From the NCBI GenBank assembly GCA_016584305.1, contig JACEEZ010023694.1, forward strand, positions 30,001 through 94,000: DNA of 64,000 bases. Reading direction: 5' to 3'. This DNA comes from Chionoecetes opilio (Eukaryota > Arthropoda > Malacostraca > Decapoda > Majidae). The notes beneath the pieces were generated by a model, which had not been told where the DNA came from, searched no databases, and saw only the letters and a program-made list of their open reading frames with translations. A program made the translations under genes and the position numbers. Below are positions 20,820 through 32,560 of the stretch, in pieces. Position 1 is the stretch's first letter. The number at the start of each line of letters is the position of its first letter.

Positions 20820-20995
20820 TAACCTGAAGCGGGGAAAAAGGGGAGAAAACTGCAAAATGAGAAATTTCCCGACAATTTTTAAAAAAAACCAAAATCATTT
20901 TTAAACCATCAGAATCCATAGGAATAAAACAATTTTATCCACTTTACTCAATTAAGGGGTTGAAAGTAAAAAAATATCTTAAAAAAGCTGTAAGG
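20820..20995 (-). repeat. Solo copy of the fold-back end repeat (GGTTGAAAGT family)
   Basis: CTGCAAAATGAGAAATTTCCCGAC..TCATTTTTAA..CTCAATTAAGGGGTTGAAAGTA resembles the ends of the element at 37674-38275, in poor consensus. Its counterpart is 57085-57260. It may be a diverged relative or half element. Confidence 0.6.
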
Positions 20996-20999
20996 GTTT

Positions 21000-23060
21000 G
21001 AATTTTTTACAATTTTGAAGACGGTATAACTACTTTGCCTTGTATGTATTTAACGGGCAGTAAAAACCGAGGCAGGTGTTGTTTCCCTTTAAATGAAGAT
21101 AACATTTAAAAAATTTTGTGCCAACTTTTCTAAAAATCCCCCTTTTTAGACTTATGACGGGAAAAACACTCCATTTGAAAAAAGTACCCAAATAATTACC
21201 TATTCAAACCTTTAAAACCTAACTTACCCTTCCCCCTTAAACTAACCAAAACATATTTCCTTGGGGCCCCCTTAAACAAAACCTAGTCTAAGAAAAAAAT
21301 TGTTTAAAAACCAAATTTTCATTGTTCTTTCCCCCTGTTTCTCCCCTAAAAAACATTTTAGAAAGGGGAAAATATTTTGAATCCAGACACAGTCATTTCT
21401 AAATATAAACCCCCAGTATATAGTAGGGTCAGTACTGCTTTTCCAAAAGGGGCTACATCAGAACCCTTTCCCACACAATTACCAGTAAAACTGCATTTTA
21501 ATACAATATCCTCTATTTACCAAAATTCTCCTGAAATAACTGGGGGCTGCCCCATCCAAACCCCCCCCCCCTAGTTAAATAAACCCAGCCTGGGAATGAT
21601 TTTTTTTATCCCATTTAACCTCGCTGGGAGGAGGGGGGGGTTTCGCCCCTCCCAACCCCCCCCGTTTTATATCTTATTTCCGCGGGTTATAGGGGTTAGA
21701 ATTGGGTGCAAATTTTCATTTTATAACTTGGGGACGGTTTTAAATCGTGCCCTTTTAATGCTTTAAAAATGCCCCCTTACATAGACCCCAATCACCAAAA
21801 AAAAATATCTTCTCCACGTAAAAAGCCCTTTTTAAATTAACTCCCTGAAGCGGTACAATTCCCAGAGTCCTTTTTCCCCCCCTTATTAGCGGGGGGTTTT
21901 TCCCCCAGACCTTCCCCAGATCACTTGTGTATCCTAAAAAAGGGAATTATAAAGTGGAGGGGAGCTGCCCTTCACCCCTCCCTCCCCCCCAAAACGACTC
22001 CCCTGAACCCCCCAAAAAATTTTTTTATGGTAAATATTTTTTATTCTAAAAACCTCAATAAACCTAGCCTAACCTCACTATAACCAAGGGATAACCTCAC
22101 TTTAAAAGCCCCTGAAGGACCCAAAAAAAAGTATTATAACCCTTTCCCCCAATATAAACCCAACCTAACCCGGGAAAAATTTTAGTTTTCCCGCAATTTA
22201 ATTTTCGCTAGGAGGTTATTTGGGAAGGTTTGGGTTATAGTGGGTTAGATTTTGTAATATTATTTTGGGGGGCTAGAGGGTGGGGGCATTTTAGGGGGGG
22301 GGGAAAGGGGGGGTTTCGGTGGCATTCCCCCATTTATATTTTCGTGTTAGAGGGATCTGAAATGATCTGTTTAAAGGGCTGAAGGGAAAAAAAAAACAAT
22401 AATAAGGGGGGAAAAAGGCCCCTAGAATTTTTTCCATGTACTAATTAAATTTTTGAAAAACAAACAAAATAGCAGAATTTTCCCTTTTCTCTAGCCTGAG
22501 GGTTGTTGTTTTTTAACTCTTGTTTTCTTTTTCTTTTGTATTTTAGCAAATTTTTTCATCTTAAATGTCATCAACCCTTTTCCCACGTACCCCTTTTTTA
22601 AGTTTGTTTGGGGTAGAGAATCGATCCTCAGCCCGAAGGCCTGTGGGAAAAACAAATAAATGTAGCGCCGCGGCCCTTTCCCCTTTCCCCGGGGAAAAAT
22701 TTTGAATATTGGGTACGAAAACAAAAAGGGGGCAAATGGCCAAAAGCTGACTGGCCCGGCTACGATTCAGCCCCCCTAATAATCCTTAAACCCGCTTTGC
22801 ACCCTACTTAAAGGGCCTTCGGGCCCCGGGCCCTTTTAGTCACTCCACTTTTAAAAAATTATCCTTTGGGCCCAGTCAAGGGAAGGGCGTTTTGGGCCCG
22901 TACGAATTTACAAAATTGCCCCATATTTCAGTTTCCCCCTGCAGGGGACTCGGCTTCCCTCCCATTTTCCGAAAAAAGTCGCCCTGCCGCCCGGGGCCGT
23001 ACGTCCCGGCACAAGCCGACACAGGGCCCCATAAACCCATGTTTGCTGGGGGGTTTCTAA
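21000..23060. other. Unassigned DNA in a poor-consensus block
   Basis: It contains AACCTAACC-type words, C-rich runs and several short ORFs without domains. The counterpart (about 55190-57085) is also poor, so neither arm gives a readable version. Confidence 0.5.
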
Positions 23061-23064
23061 AAAG

Positions 23065-23245
23065 AGCTTTCCTTTATCAGTGGGGAGAAACCTTCCTTTA
23101 TCAGATGGGGAGACTTTCCTGTATCAAAAGGGTAGAATTTTTTCCCGTATCAAAAGTGAAAATTTTTTCCGTAAGTTGGAGAGCTTTCCCCGTGGGCGGG
23201 GGGAGAGCTTTTTTTGTATCAGGGTTTGGGGAGCTTTTGGGGTTT
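23065..23245 (+). repeat. ~28-bp minisatellite (GAGCTTTCCTTTATCAG)
   Basis: About six imperfect units of GGGGAGA.CTTTCC.TTATCAG. The inverted counterpart at 55025-55190 shows AAAGGAAAGCT..GATAAAGGAAGGCTC units more cleanly. ORFs across it repeat the same peptide and are probably artefacts. Confidence 0.8.
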
Positions 23246-23769
23246 TTGGATTAGAGTTATATGTGTGTCGGATCTCAAACAAGAGAAAATAATACTTTTA
23301 GGATGAATAAATAGGTTTTAAAAGCTTTAAAAATGTTTTTTGTTTATTGTAAAAACCCCAGGTGTTATTCTGTGTTAGGACAGTAATTCCCCCCAATTCC
23401 AAAAGAGTTTCCCGCCTTCTCGGTATAAATTCCCCGTTCAAACCCCGACTATAAACAAATCATATATATCTATTTTAAAAAGTGCCCCGGAAGTAAAAAC
23501 CCTAGAACTACTTGCCCGAGCTGGTGGCAAACAAATTTCCCCCCACTCCTTCCCTCCTACCCCCCACCCCTTTTTCCCCTTAAGTTCATTTCCCCTTTCA
23601 GTACTCCCGCAGCGAGAAGTGTTTTGTACAAAAAATAAATAGTGAAGTTTTTAAAAACAAATTTTCCCAAATTTTCAATTTTAGTTGTAACAATGTAAAA
23701 TCCTAAACCAAATTTAAAATTTATTCAATAAAAAAAGGTACCAAATAACTACCTATTAAAAAACCAGGC

Positions 23770-26700
23770 ACCACATATAGGGGAAAGTATGGTGAAGAAT
23801 GTTAGGCGACACGTGGCTATAAGAGACCAAAGAGTTTTTCCCGGTTGCCTGGGGTGGTAAGGGGTTTTGGAGGATTTTTGAAGTGGGAGAGAGCAGGTTT
23901 AAAGGGGGTACAAAAGGGAAAGGGAAAGGTGATAAAGCAGGGAGAGGGGAACAGCCTTTAGAGGTTAGGGCCCCCAAACCCGACGGGGGGCAAGGTGATG
24001 GGTGCCTTAAGGATTTAAAAAGGACGGAAAAAAAGTACGAGTGGGGTTTTGGTGGGAAACAAAGAGGCGACCTCGGGAAAATGGCCGGGGGATGAGGTAA
24101 TAAAGACCCCGACACAAAAAAGCGCTAAAAAGGAGGTTGTAAAATGAAAAACGGGGTGCAAATGAGGTCCAGGGGACTATGGAGTAAGCTTCTAGACCTG
24201 GAGGGCCAAATCCCACAAAGGGGGTCTTTGAGGGAGACAAAGGGGCACCAAACCCTTTGGAAAGGGGAGGGGGCTGATTTGGGGGAAGGGAAAGCTTGAG
24301 TGGATACGGGGGGAAATGAGAGCTTTTCAGGGTTGAGGGAAAAAAGGGGGGGAAAATGCGAAAGGTGACTGTTGGGCAACAAAAGGGGAAAGTTTAGTTG
24401 GGGTGTGTGAATGTTGAGGAGGAATGTTGAAAAAAAGGGGGAAAACCTTTAGCCCGGGAAAAGTATGAAAAGGAACATTGACGTAGTTGGATGACAAAAC
24501 ACCAAAGGGGACAGGGGGAAAATTTAACTTAGATCGAGGGCTTACGTATATCGGGAAGGGCAGAAGTAAGCAGCAGGAAAAAAGGGGGGAGAGGGGGGAT
24601 TAAATTTTTGAGGAAAGGGAAACAGGTATAGATGTAGGGGGGAGCTAGATGTAGGAGGGTGTGGAAAAAGGGTGAGGATTTTTTTGGCCCGAGTTTTGGA
24701 AAATAAGGTGGTAAGGGGGAAAAGAAAGGATCCTTTGGGGTTTGTGTGTTAAAAGACAGTTTGGGAAAGGGAAAAGGGGCGAGAGTGAGAATGAAAGGGG
24801 TATATAATTTTGCGAAGTTTGAGAACAGAATAGGAGGGGGGGAAAAAGGTTTTAAATTTGGGGGGATTTATGGGAGACATGAATGGTCACATTGGTGTGT
24901 TAGGAGAGGAAGTAAATGGAAATGGCCAAAATTTCTGCTTGACTTTGCAGGGAGAATAAAAAAGGAAAGGTTTCCCCGGAAGGGGCGGTATTCCCCCTAA
25001 AGAATTTTTAGAGGGGGGGAGGGGGAGGAGTAATTTAGGGAAAAGCATTTAGTTGTTTGGACCCAAAATGGGAGGGGAAAGGGGGCCTGGTTTTTTGGAA
25101 TGACCCGTGAGTGACCCTCAACATAAGGGGGGACCCCAGGATAGGAAGGAGATTAAAAATTTCAGGCCAATAGCGGGGGTGTGACACGGTATTAAGATTT
25201 TTGGTGTAAATGAATGAAAGACTAGGTGGGAAATTTGGAAAGAAATAAAGGGGATGGGTGAAGAGCAGAATGGATTAGAAAAAAACAGAAAAAGGTGAGG
25301 GGCAATATGTTTTTTTAAATGAAAAGATGATTGGGGAACAAGGGGAAAGGGGGTAAGAAAGAAATATCTATAGCCTTACTAGATATTGAGAAAAGCGTAT
25401 GACAAAAGGGATAGAAGAATGCTATTTTAAAAGGGATTTGGGGACGATTGGCATGAGTTTAAAAAGGTTTTAAAATAAAAAAGCAGTAGGTTTTGGGGAA
25501 AACCCCAGGCCCCAAATTCAGTATGGGTGACCTCGAGGCTGGGGGGTGAAAAGTTTAAAAAAGGAGTAAGACAAGGCTGTGTCTTTCTCCCTCACTTTTT
25601 GGATTATATGTTTAGGAATGGGAGTGAGAATGAAGCGTACAGGTCAGGGGGGTGAAAAAAGGAGAAAGAAGTGTTGAATTTTAAATATGTATGCAGATGA
25701 TTGGGGGTGACCTAGTGAAAAACCCCAAGAGCTACAAGAGAAACTGAATGCTGGAAGGGGTTTTGGAAGGGACTTTTAAAAGGGGTTTGGGTCAGTAAGG
25801 GGAAGATTTTAGGTGTTTTGGGGGGGAATGGGGGTGACTTGATGATGACAGGATTTTTATGGTGGGTGGGAATGAAAAAAAGGAAAAACAAAGAGTAAAA
25901 AGTTCTGGGTTTTTTGGTTAGATATAAAGACCCGTGAGAAAACTAAACATGAGAGGATAAACTAGAAAACCCCAAACATGGGTTGGAAGGGTAGGGAGTG
26001 TGGAAAAATGTCGGGCCAACAAAATTTTGAAGGGTGAGAGGACTATGGAAGGGTGTGGTATCCCCCACATTATGTATGGCCCGGAAAAAAATGGTTGGGC
26101 AAGGAAGGAGTTGGACAAAATTAGAAATAAAACCGAACAAAGGGGAACCCGAAGGGATTAGGTGCCAAAAGTGATGTAGGGAGGGGAAAACGATTAGAGG
26201 AGGGCATGGGGTGGAGCACGTTCAGAGAGAGGATGCAAAAGGGAGGAGAGGTACAGGCCCCAGACTGCAACGGGAAAGGGGTGACAGCAAGTGGGGGAAG
26301 TAAGGTTTGGGGCTGGAATATGTATGGGGAAGGGGGTGAAAGACTCAGTTTAAAAATGGGAAAAAGGGGGCAGGTGAACTGGGGGAAGGTTTGGGGGCAG
26401 GGGATGAGACATATGGGAGTAGGGTGTATGCAAAAAGGGAAAAAAATAGGGGGAAATGGAAGAGAAAGGGAAAGAAGAATGGTGCGGGGAAAGAGTGAGA
26501 AAAACAAAAAAAACGGGAAAGGTAAAAAAGAAAAGGGCCGCCACGGAAAAGAAAGGGTTTTATGAGGTGGTATGGAGGGGGTTTTCTTTTTCAGAGCCAG
26601 GACAAAGTCGCTGGGGGGTAAAAAGTGTATGTACAAAAAGAATGGTGGCAGCAAGGTGGGTGTGATGTGTGTGAAAAGAGTGGATTTAAAAACCCTGGGC

Positions 26701-27080
26701 ACTTTATGCTGGAAAGTGAAAAGGTATGGGGGTATGCAGAACAAATATTTTGGGGGTAGGGGAGGAGGGTCGGATTTGGGAAAAATGGAGAGAGGTTTGG
26801 GGCCCGGGGGTGTGGAATGGAGTACCCCGCTGGGGTTGTGGCGGGGTGGAGGGTGGGCAGTCGGTGATTGGAGTGGAAAAAAAATTCCTGGAGGGAAATT
26901 TTTGGGGGAGCACGTAGGGAAGAGAATGAGAGACAGGGGGCCCCCCCTGTGAAGGGGGCCCCATGTGGGTTTTTTTTTGGGAGGGGGGTGGAAAACCCCC
27001 CTTTGGGTGTGTTTCCCTCCCCCCCCTTTTTTCTTCTCCCTCCCCAACCCCCCAAGCATGTGGGAAAACGCCGGGCCCCA
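23770..27080 (+). pseudogene. LINE-C: APE endonuclease plus reverse transcriptase, arm 1 (degraded)
   Basis: Scattered LINE signatures in changing frames. An AP-endonuclease-type motif GDMNGHIGVLGEEVNGNG is encoded from 24873 (GDxNxHxG form). KNFRPI lies near 25157, LLDIEK then AYD near 25376-25400, GVRQGC near 25564 and YADD at 25688-25701. RARTKSLGGKK near 26595 corresponds to QARTQCMD in LINE-A, so the two elements are related. Stretched G and A runs make this copy unreadable as a gene. Arm 2 (51480-54450, minus strand) is the cleaner version. Its relationship to the nearby PHD ORF1 is unknown. An intact LINE would nick DNA with the endonuclease and prime reverse transcription at the target. 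Confidence 0.85.
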
Positions 27081-27700
27081 AAAACTTCACCCACAGCAAT
27101 TTGCGGATGTTAAACAAATCAAGATCAAGATCAAGAAAAAAGCCCACCCACAAACCAAAGGACTCGAAAAATGTTAAAAATTTGGACGAATTACGACGTG
27201 CTATCATTCCCCCCGACACCACAATACCTAACGATTTAGTCTATCAACACTCCCACACCTTAATACGCGTAGTTTTAAAATTGTTCCAAACCCTTTAAAT
27301 TTAAAGGGGGTGTAAAGACGTTGGTAGCTCCATTTTTTCAGGGTATTTTGGGGGTTTTCTGTTTGGGGAATTTTTCTTTTTTTTTTTTGGATTTTTGGGG
27401 GTTTTTTGGGATTTTGGATGGATGTGGAAAGGGAAAATTTTTCCCAATTGACTTTTTGTGCCGTTTTTATTTTTTTTTCTTTAGTTTTTTTTGGGGTAAA
27501 TCTTTAAAATCCTTCCCCCCTATCTTTTTTTTCTTCCCCCTTTACCAACAACCCGGGGGGAACTGGGGGGGGAAAAATCTAAGAAAAAGGGGTCCACGTA
27601 ACCCAACCCCAAATGTTGGCTCTACGTGTATATTACTGTCCTTAACACATCTTTTTTAGATTTAATGAGTCCCGATCCTATTTCCCTACGGGGCCCATAT
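27081..27700. other. Unassigned DNA after LINE-C
   Basis: It includes ATCAAGATCAAGATCAAG near 27117-27135 (a short AAGATC repeat, mirrored as CTTGATCTTG-type words near 51265) and T/G-rich poor consensus. No gene is seen. Confidence 0.45.
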
Positions 27701-27704
27701 TAAA

Positions 27705-28440
27705 TTTCGGGTTCTTGAGAAAAATAACCCATTTGGGGGTTTTTAGGTTGGGGGGGGTAGGTTGGGTGAGGTCAGATTAGGTTGGGTTTTGGGTTGGGTT
27801 GGGTTAGGGCAGGTTGGTTTAGGTTACTTTAGTCACAGCCAGCACGGGGGCTCGAGGAGGGCTGGGTTGGGTCGTGGGTTTTGTCATCTTTAAAAAAGGG
27901 CCCAAAACCCCCTATCTTCTTCTTATACCAACAAGCTTGGGGACATGGGGGAAACCGGGGGTTTTTGGGTGGGGAGCACACATAAAAGGGGTATATGACC
28001 CCGATAAAGTATGAATAGGAAAATTTCCTTTTAGGGTTTTTTTGTTGGGGGCCCTATTACCCTTTGTGTGTGCTCCCCCAACCAAAAAACCCCCGTTTCC
28101 CCCCTGTCCCCAAAACGTTGGGTATAAAAAGAAAAAAAGATAGGGGTGGGGGCCCTTGTTCTTTGATTTATCCCGCTGGGAATAGGGGTTTTTGGGGGGT
28201 AAGCAAAAATAATGATTTTTGGGTCCCAAAAAATCATCAAAATCACAATTAAAAATTAGGGGAAATTCCCAAAATTGGGTTTCCCTGTACCCATTGTTAG
28301 AGAATTTTCCTTTAAATTTATTTTTGTATAGATTTTGGGCAATTTTGGGGGAGCAAAAAAAATGAGTCGTTCTGCTTCCCTACCCAAAAAAACCCCAAAT
28401 TTTCCCCAAAGGGCCCCCATGCTTGCTGGTCATGGGGGTC
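27705..28440. mobile_element. Fold-back element, arm 1 copy
   Basis: The centre is near 28030. The left inner arm (27908-28025: CTATCTTCTTCTTATACCAA, GCTTGGGGACATGG, GGGAGCACACATA) is mirrored by 28035-28150. Outer TAACC/GGTTA-rich flanks are also inverted. The counterpart is about 49910-50640. Confidence 0.75.
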
Positions 28441-28499
28441 AAAGAAAAACCTAACCTTCCCAGCCAAAGCGGCTGCGCCCCCCATGGCCCCATAAGGGG

Positions 28500-29250
28500 T
28501 TTCTAAACAAACCTCACTATAACCCCCGCAATTTTACAACCAACCTCACAAAACCCCCCTGCAATTTATAAACCAACCCTCACAAAACCCCTTAAAAGCA
28601 ACAAACCTAACCTCACATAACCCCTTTAAAAGAAATCCTAACCTCCTCAAACCCCCTTTAAAAAAGTAACAACCTAACCCACTAAAAACCTTTTAAAGTA
28701 ACTAACCAACCAAAACAAAAACCCCTTAAAAGTAACTAACCAAACCAATCTATAACCCCTTAAAAGTAACAAACCTCCTCACTATAACCCCAAAAAAGTA
28801 AAACCAAACCCACACAACCCTTAAAAGAAACAAAACCTAACCCACTAACCCCTTTTTAAAAGAAACAAACCAACCTCACTAAACCCTTTTAAAAAGTAAC
28901 TAATCAAACCCTCACTAAACCCTTTAAAAAGAAACTAACCTAACCTTACATAACCCCCTTAAAAAGTACAACCTAACCTACTTAAACCCCCTTTAAAAGT
29001 CTAACCAACCCAAACTATAACCCTTTAAAGTAATAACCTAACCAAACTATAACCCCTTAAAGTCAAACCAAACCCTCACTAAAACCCCCTTATAAGTCTA
29101 ATTTAACCCCATAACCCCTTAAAAGTAACTAACCCTAACCTCACTATCAACTCCCTAAAATTTTTACTAACCTAACCTCCTATACCACCTAAAAGTAACT
29201 AAAATACACCTTACTGTAACCCCCTACAAGTTGCTAACCTAACCTTAGTT
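28500..29250 (+). repeat. ~33-bp satellite with TAACC motifs, arm 1 copy
   Basis: About 22 units of CTCACTATAACCCCTTAAAAG TAACTAACCTAAC type. The inverted counterpart at 49160-49900 reads GGTTAGTTACTTTTAAGGGG TTATAGTGA. Each unit includes a TTAGG-like word, but the array is not a simple telomeric (TTAGG)n tract. Confidence 0.9.
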
Positions 29251-30599
29251 TTGTGATACGAACTTGCAGAAGTGAAAAGGAATAAAAAAAAGAAGAAAAA
29301 AAAGTCTTGCAATCTGGGGAAAAAAACAAATCGCTAGCCATCTAAGGAAAATCCCCAGCAAAATTATCAACCCTACATTTAAAGCCTCAATGTACCCTTA
29401 GCATTATAATCACATCATGGAACACTTTTATATATGAGTAAAAGCCCTTCAAATCACCTTCAAAGTTGAGTTGAGTATTACACCGTGCCCGGCCTGGCAA
29501 ATGGCGCCGATGTTATAAAGGCTACGTGATGGGGTGATTTGTATAATACGTATTAAAGTGGTAGTTATCGACAACAAAACTATTTCTTACTGATTGTCTA
29601 TTAAACTCCAATGGCCAGATTTAACAAGTGCAATAACCTTTCGTTTGCAAATGAGTTGTGCGCACACCAAATAAAAGTTTCTTTGGTTTCTCGTTATTAC
29701 AACTCCTAATAAAATTGCCGTAGCTACAAGTCACTCTCCACAACCTTTGTGCCTGTGAGCCGCAGTGAGTGAATGTCGAAACCGGGTCAACGGTTTGACG
29801 CTCACCCAATTTTTTGCGTGGGGGGGGGGGGTAACAAAAAGTCACTGTCCGTGGCAATACTCGCTGAGTATATTAGAAACATTCCACTATATTCCCCTAT
29901 AGATTATTATGCAATATAATGCTTAAATATCTCGAAAGGTTGATGTGGTACGAATTTAGAGATTTCAATCCATATGTGCCGACCAATGGGTGAGGACCAA
30001 CCATCACAGACCTCAAGTGAACCTCCAGAGCCACCATCCGAGCCACGGGTCACCACTGCCTACAGGGCGCTATAGTCACAAATGTAAAAAAAAATAAAAA
30101 TATTTTGCAATTAATTCATGCAATACTACCTGATTCCTAAGGCCGTCCAGCCTAGGGCTCATGAGGCGGCGGGGAGGGCTGGCGGAGTTTGAAAATTGAG
30201 GTTTTGTCAACACCGCGCGCGTTCGTGCGGAGCGCATCCACCTTCCCGATTCGAGGGACGTGTTGTAGGGGGTTTCCCAGTGATGCCCCAGTGATGGTAT
30301 TATCAAAACTACAGAAGAATAAGATGATATTTAGGAAAACTGAACATTAGGGTTCAATAAAAATCAAAAAGTTTGAATTTTTCTTCCTACATTTGGTGTA
30401 ATGGTGCATCTATGCAAGAAACCATCGTATACAAAGTTTGACCTCAATAGCGGTTGATATTTAGGGGTGGAGGAGTACAACTTTGTTATTTAACCTTATG
30501 TACTGGCCTAGTAGGAGGGGATGTCAGCCTTGAAAGGGGGAAAGCCGGACATCCCTTCCCCAGCTAGGGCTTGCTCGGGTCCCCCTCTTCGGTGAGATT
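29251..30599. other. Mostly clean unassigned DNA
   Basis: A 78-codon minus ORF (29621-29857) includes CSYGN..CNNEKPKK, also partly readable in arm 2 (48559-48771, CNFIGCNNEKPK). Without further support I do not call it a gene. A dispersed repeat lies at 30000-30095. Confidence 0.45.
30000..30095 (+). repeat. Dispersed repeat, copy 2
   Basis: ACCATCACAGACCTCAAGTG, CCACCATCCGAGCCACGGGT and CTACAGGGCGCTATAGTCAC, followed by an A-rich tail with TAAAAATATTTT. Related to 18865-18975. This clean copy is the best template of the family. Confidence 0.7.
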
Positions 30600-32560
30600 A
30601 GCCCCTCGGGGGGGGGTATATGCGGGAGCCCCCCCACTCATTGTGGCCGGCAGTGAAGAAGGCGGAGGAATTTTTCTTGGCGAAGGAGGGCAGTGTTGCC
30701 GCAGGAACTTGTGATGAGGGAGTTCTTCGCTTGGGGGTTCCCGGCTCCTTCAATCGTAGATAATGGCCTGTACAAGCTTGTTGTCGGAGACAGGGAGACG
30801 CTGAGTCGAACAGTGATTAGGCCAATGAGATCTGTCGCTCAAGTACCAAGAAATGGCGGCTCAGAGTGGTGAAGCAGGCCTTCCGAATACTTTCGTCGTG
30901 GTACTGAAGGATGTCCTTAGCGATCCAAGATCGTTGGCGGGAGCGTAGGATTGAAACCGTCGATTCGAACCATCGCAGGACGTAGATCTCGGTTGCGAAC
31001 TCGATGAGAACGCGGAGGGCTGACATTTCTCGAGGGTGATGACTCCACTCAGCTTTTTCTCACGAAACAAGATCTCTTCAGAGCGTAAATGATACGCGCC
31101 ATCCAACCGCTCGATGAAGGCTCCGGGGCTCGGAGTCGAGTCTTCGGAAGAGCGCCGCCGAGGAAAAGATGCCAGCTCAGAGAGTCCCTTATAGTTCGTC
31201 ACGGGGGCTGCTTGTTGAAGCAGACGTTTCAACCTTGAAGAGATCGTCCATCTTGAGAACCAGAGTATCCGCAGTCTTCGTTGGTGGGAGGGTTTATTGC
31301 GACGTGATGTAAGACCAGTTAGTCCTGAAGCGAGAGAAGATGGTGATCTCAGGACCAGAAGATGGACACCAAACACGTGAAAAGGCCTTCTCAAGGACAA
31401 GTGACGTGATGACGGCAAGCAAGTGAAACGAGGGGTCTGGCCGATCTTCTTTTTCAAGATGGTGCATGCACTATTGTGATGCTCCAGTGTTGGCACTGGG
31501 TTTGTCGAAGCACATCGCCACGACTAGTCATGGACCCCCAGTCTTCGTAGAGCCTCGAACCACAGCTGTAGCGCGGCATCACAGTTCCGGAGTGCAGTTT
31601 CGGGAATCCTAGGATTCTCCAATAGCATCTCCTGTGACGAGGGAGGGAGTCTTGCGGCGCGAGTGCCATCGTCTGAGGAAGGATCTTCCGTCCCAATTGA
31701 ACGGTTAAGAGGGGTACGAGTCTGGAAAGTCTCTTTGATGTCCTTCGCCAAAGTGGACCTGTACTTCGCTCTTGCCTGTCGAATGGACTACGGGATTCAG
31801 CACAAGCTCTTGTGGATCGTGGCCCAAGCTACTTTGCCGAGCTGCCACAATTCGAAGGGGCTTGGCGGCTAGAACCCCAGTTCTGTCAAGGGCTCGACGA
31901 GATTCAGGGGGAAGGACGGACTTCGTGCCACGTGTCCGCAATCGCTTTGGTGGAGAAGCGACCGGCCGTACGAGGAAGAAGAAGTCGATGTGTTGGCAGC
32001 GTTTGGCTGGACTTGATGACTCAGGACTGATGACGACCCAGCTACCATCTGGTCTCCTTTGGGCGTCTGTTGAAAGGCTACGTGAGAGAGGAGCTTTCAC
32101 GTCGGCAAAACCGATTCTTTCAGCTCGGTCCAGAACAGCCATGAACCATGCCTACCCATTCTCCCGCTGGGACCAAGAAGGAATTCCTTGTCTTCAGGAA
32201 AATGGCATTAGAGTGAGTGCGTCGGAGTGGGCGATGTCCAAAAGGTCTGGGCGGACTTCTTGGAAGGTCTTCTGTTTTTCTGAGGCGTGAACTGCAAGAC
32301 TGCAAGAAGTTATTCTTGCTTTTGCTAGGCATCTTCCACTCGTCGAAAAAAGTCCAGTAATCTTCCTCATCACGCTAGTTTCTGCGATGGTGGGATCCTA
32401 GCTCGTGTCCGAAGTGCGAGACCTCCTTTGCAGCTTCAGATGCACTCTGCTGCACCGTCTTCTCTATTCCTGTGGTGCGTCGAAAAAATCTCGTAAAAAC
32501 GTTTCCACGGTGAAGTTTTGCTCCTGTGATAGTAGGAATTACTATGGCCAAGAAAGACAA
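30600..32560 (-). pseudogene. Decayed member of an uncharacterised arthropod transposase-like family (arm 1)
   Basis: Read on the minus strand through several frames, the order of conserved blocks fits a family I remember as common uncharacterised proteins in crustaceans and hemipterans. Near the N-terminus are LLDIAHSDALTLM then FPEDKEFLLG (about 32230-32180). KSVLPPESRRALDRTG and SLGHDPQELVLN (about 31920-31800) follow, then AKYRSTLAKDIKETF and PSSDDGTRAARLPPS (about 31770-31640). SGPEITIFSRFRTNW (about 31330), WMARIIYALKR (about 31105), and MSALRVLIEFATEIYVLRWF (31026 down) come last. Members have an RNase-H-like look with a C-x2-H-H block; here that reads as LAVITS, so key residues are lost. 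At least five frame breaks make it a pseudogene. The function (probably transposition) is inference. Confidence 0.7.

Noticed and set aside
26121..27222. 312-codon minus-strand ORF and neighbours, Pro/Phe/Leu-rich
   Set aside because: It is antisense to LINE-C in a block with stretched homopolymers; the clean arm 2 counterpart does not keep the frame.
29621..29857. Possible THAP-like C-x4-C start (CSYGN..CNNEKPKK)
   Set aside because: The required downstream C-x2-H and other conserved positions could not be found in frame in either arm.
31772..32290. 172-codon plus-strand ORF
   Set aside because: It is antisense to the transposase-like pseudogene, whose conserved blocks lie on the minus strand.
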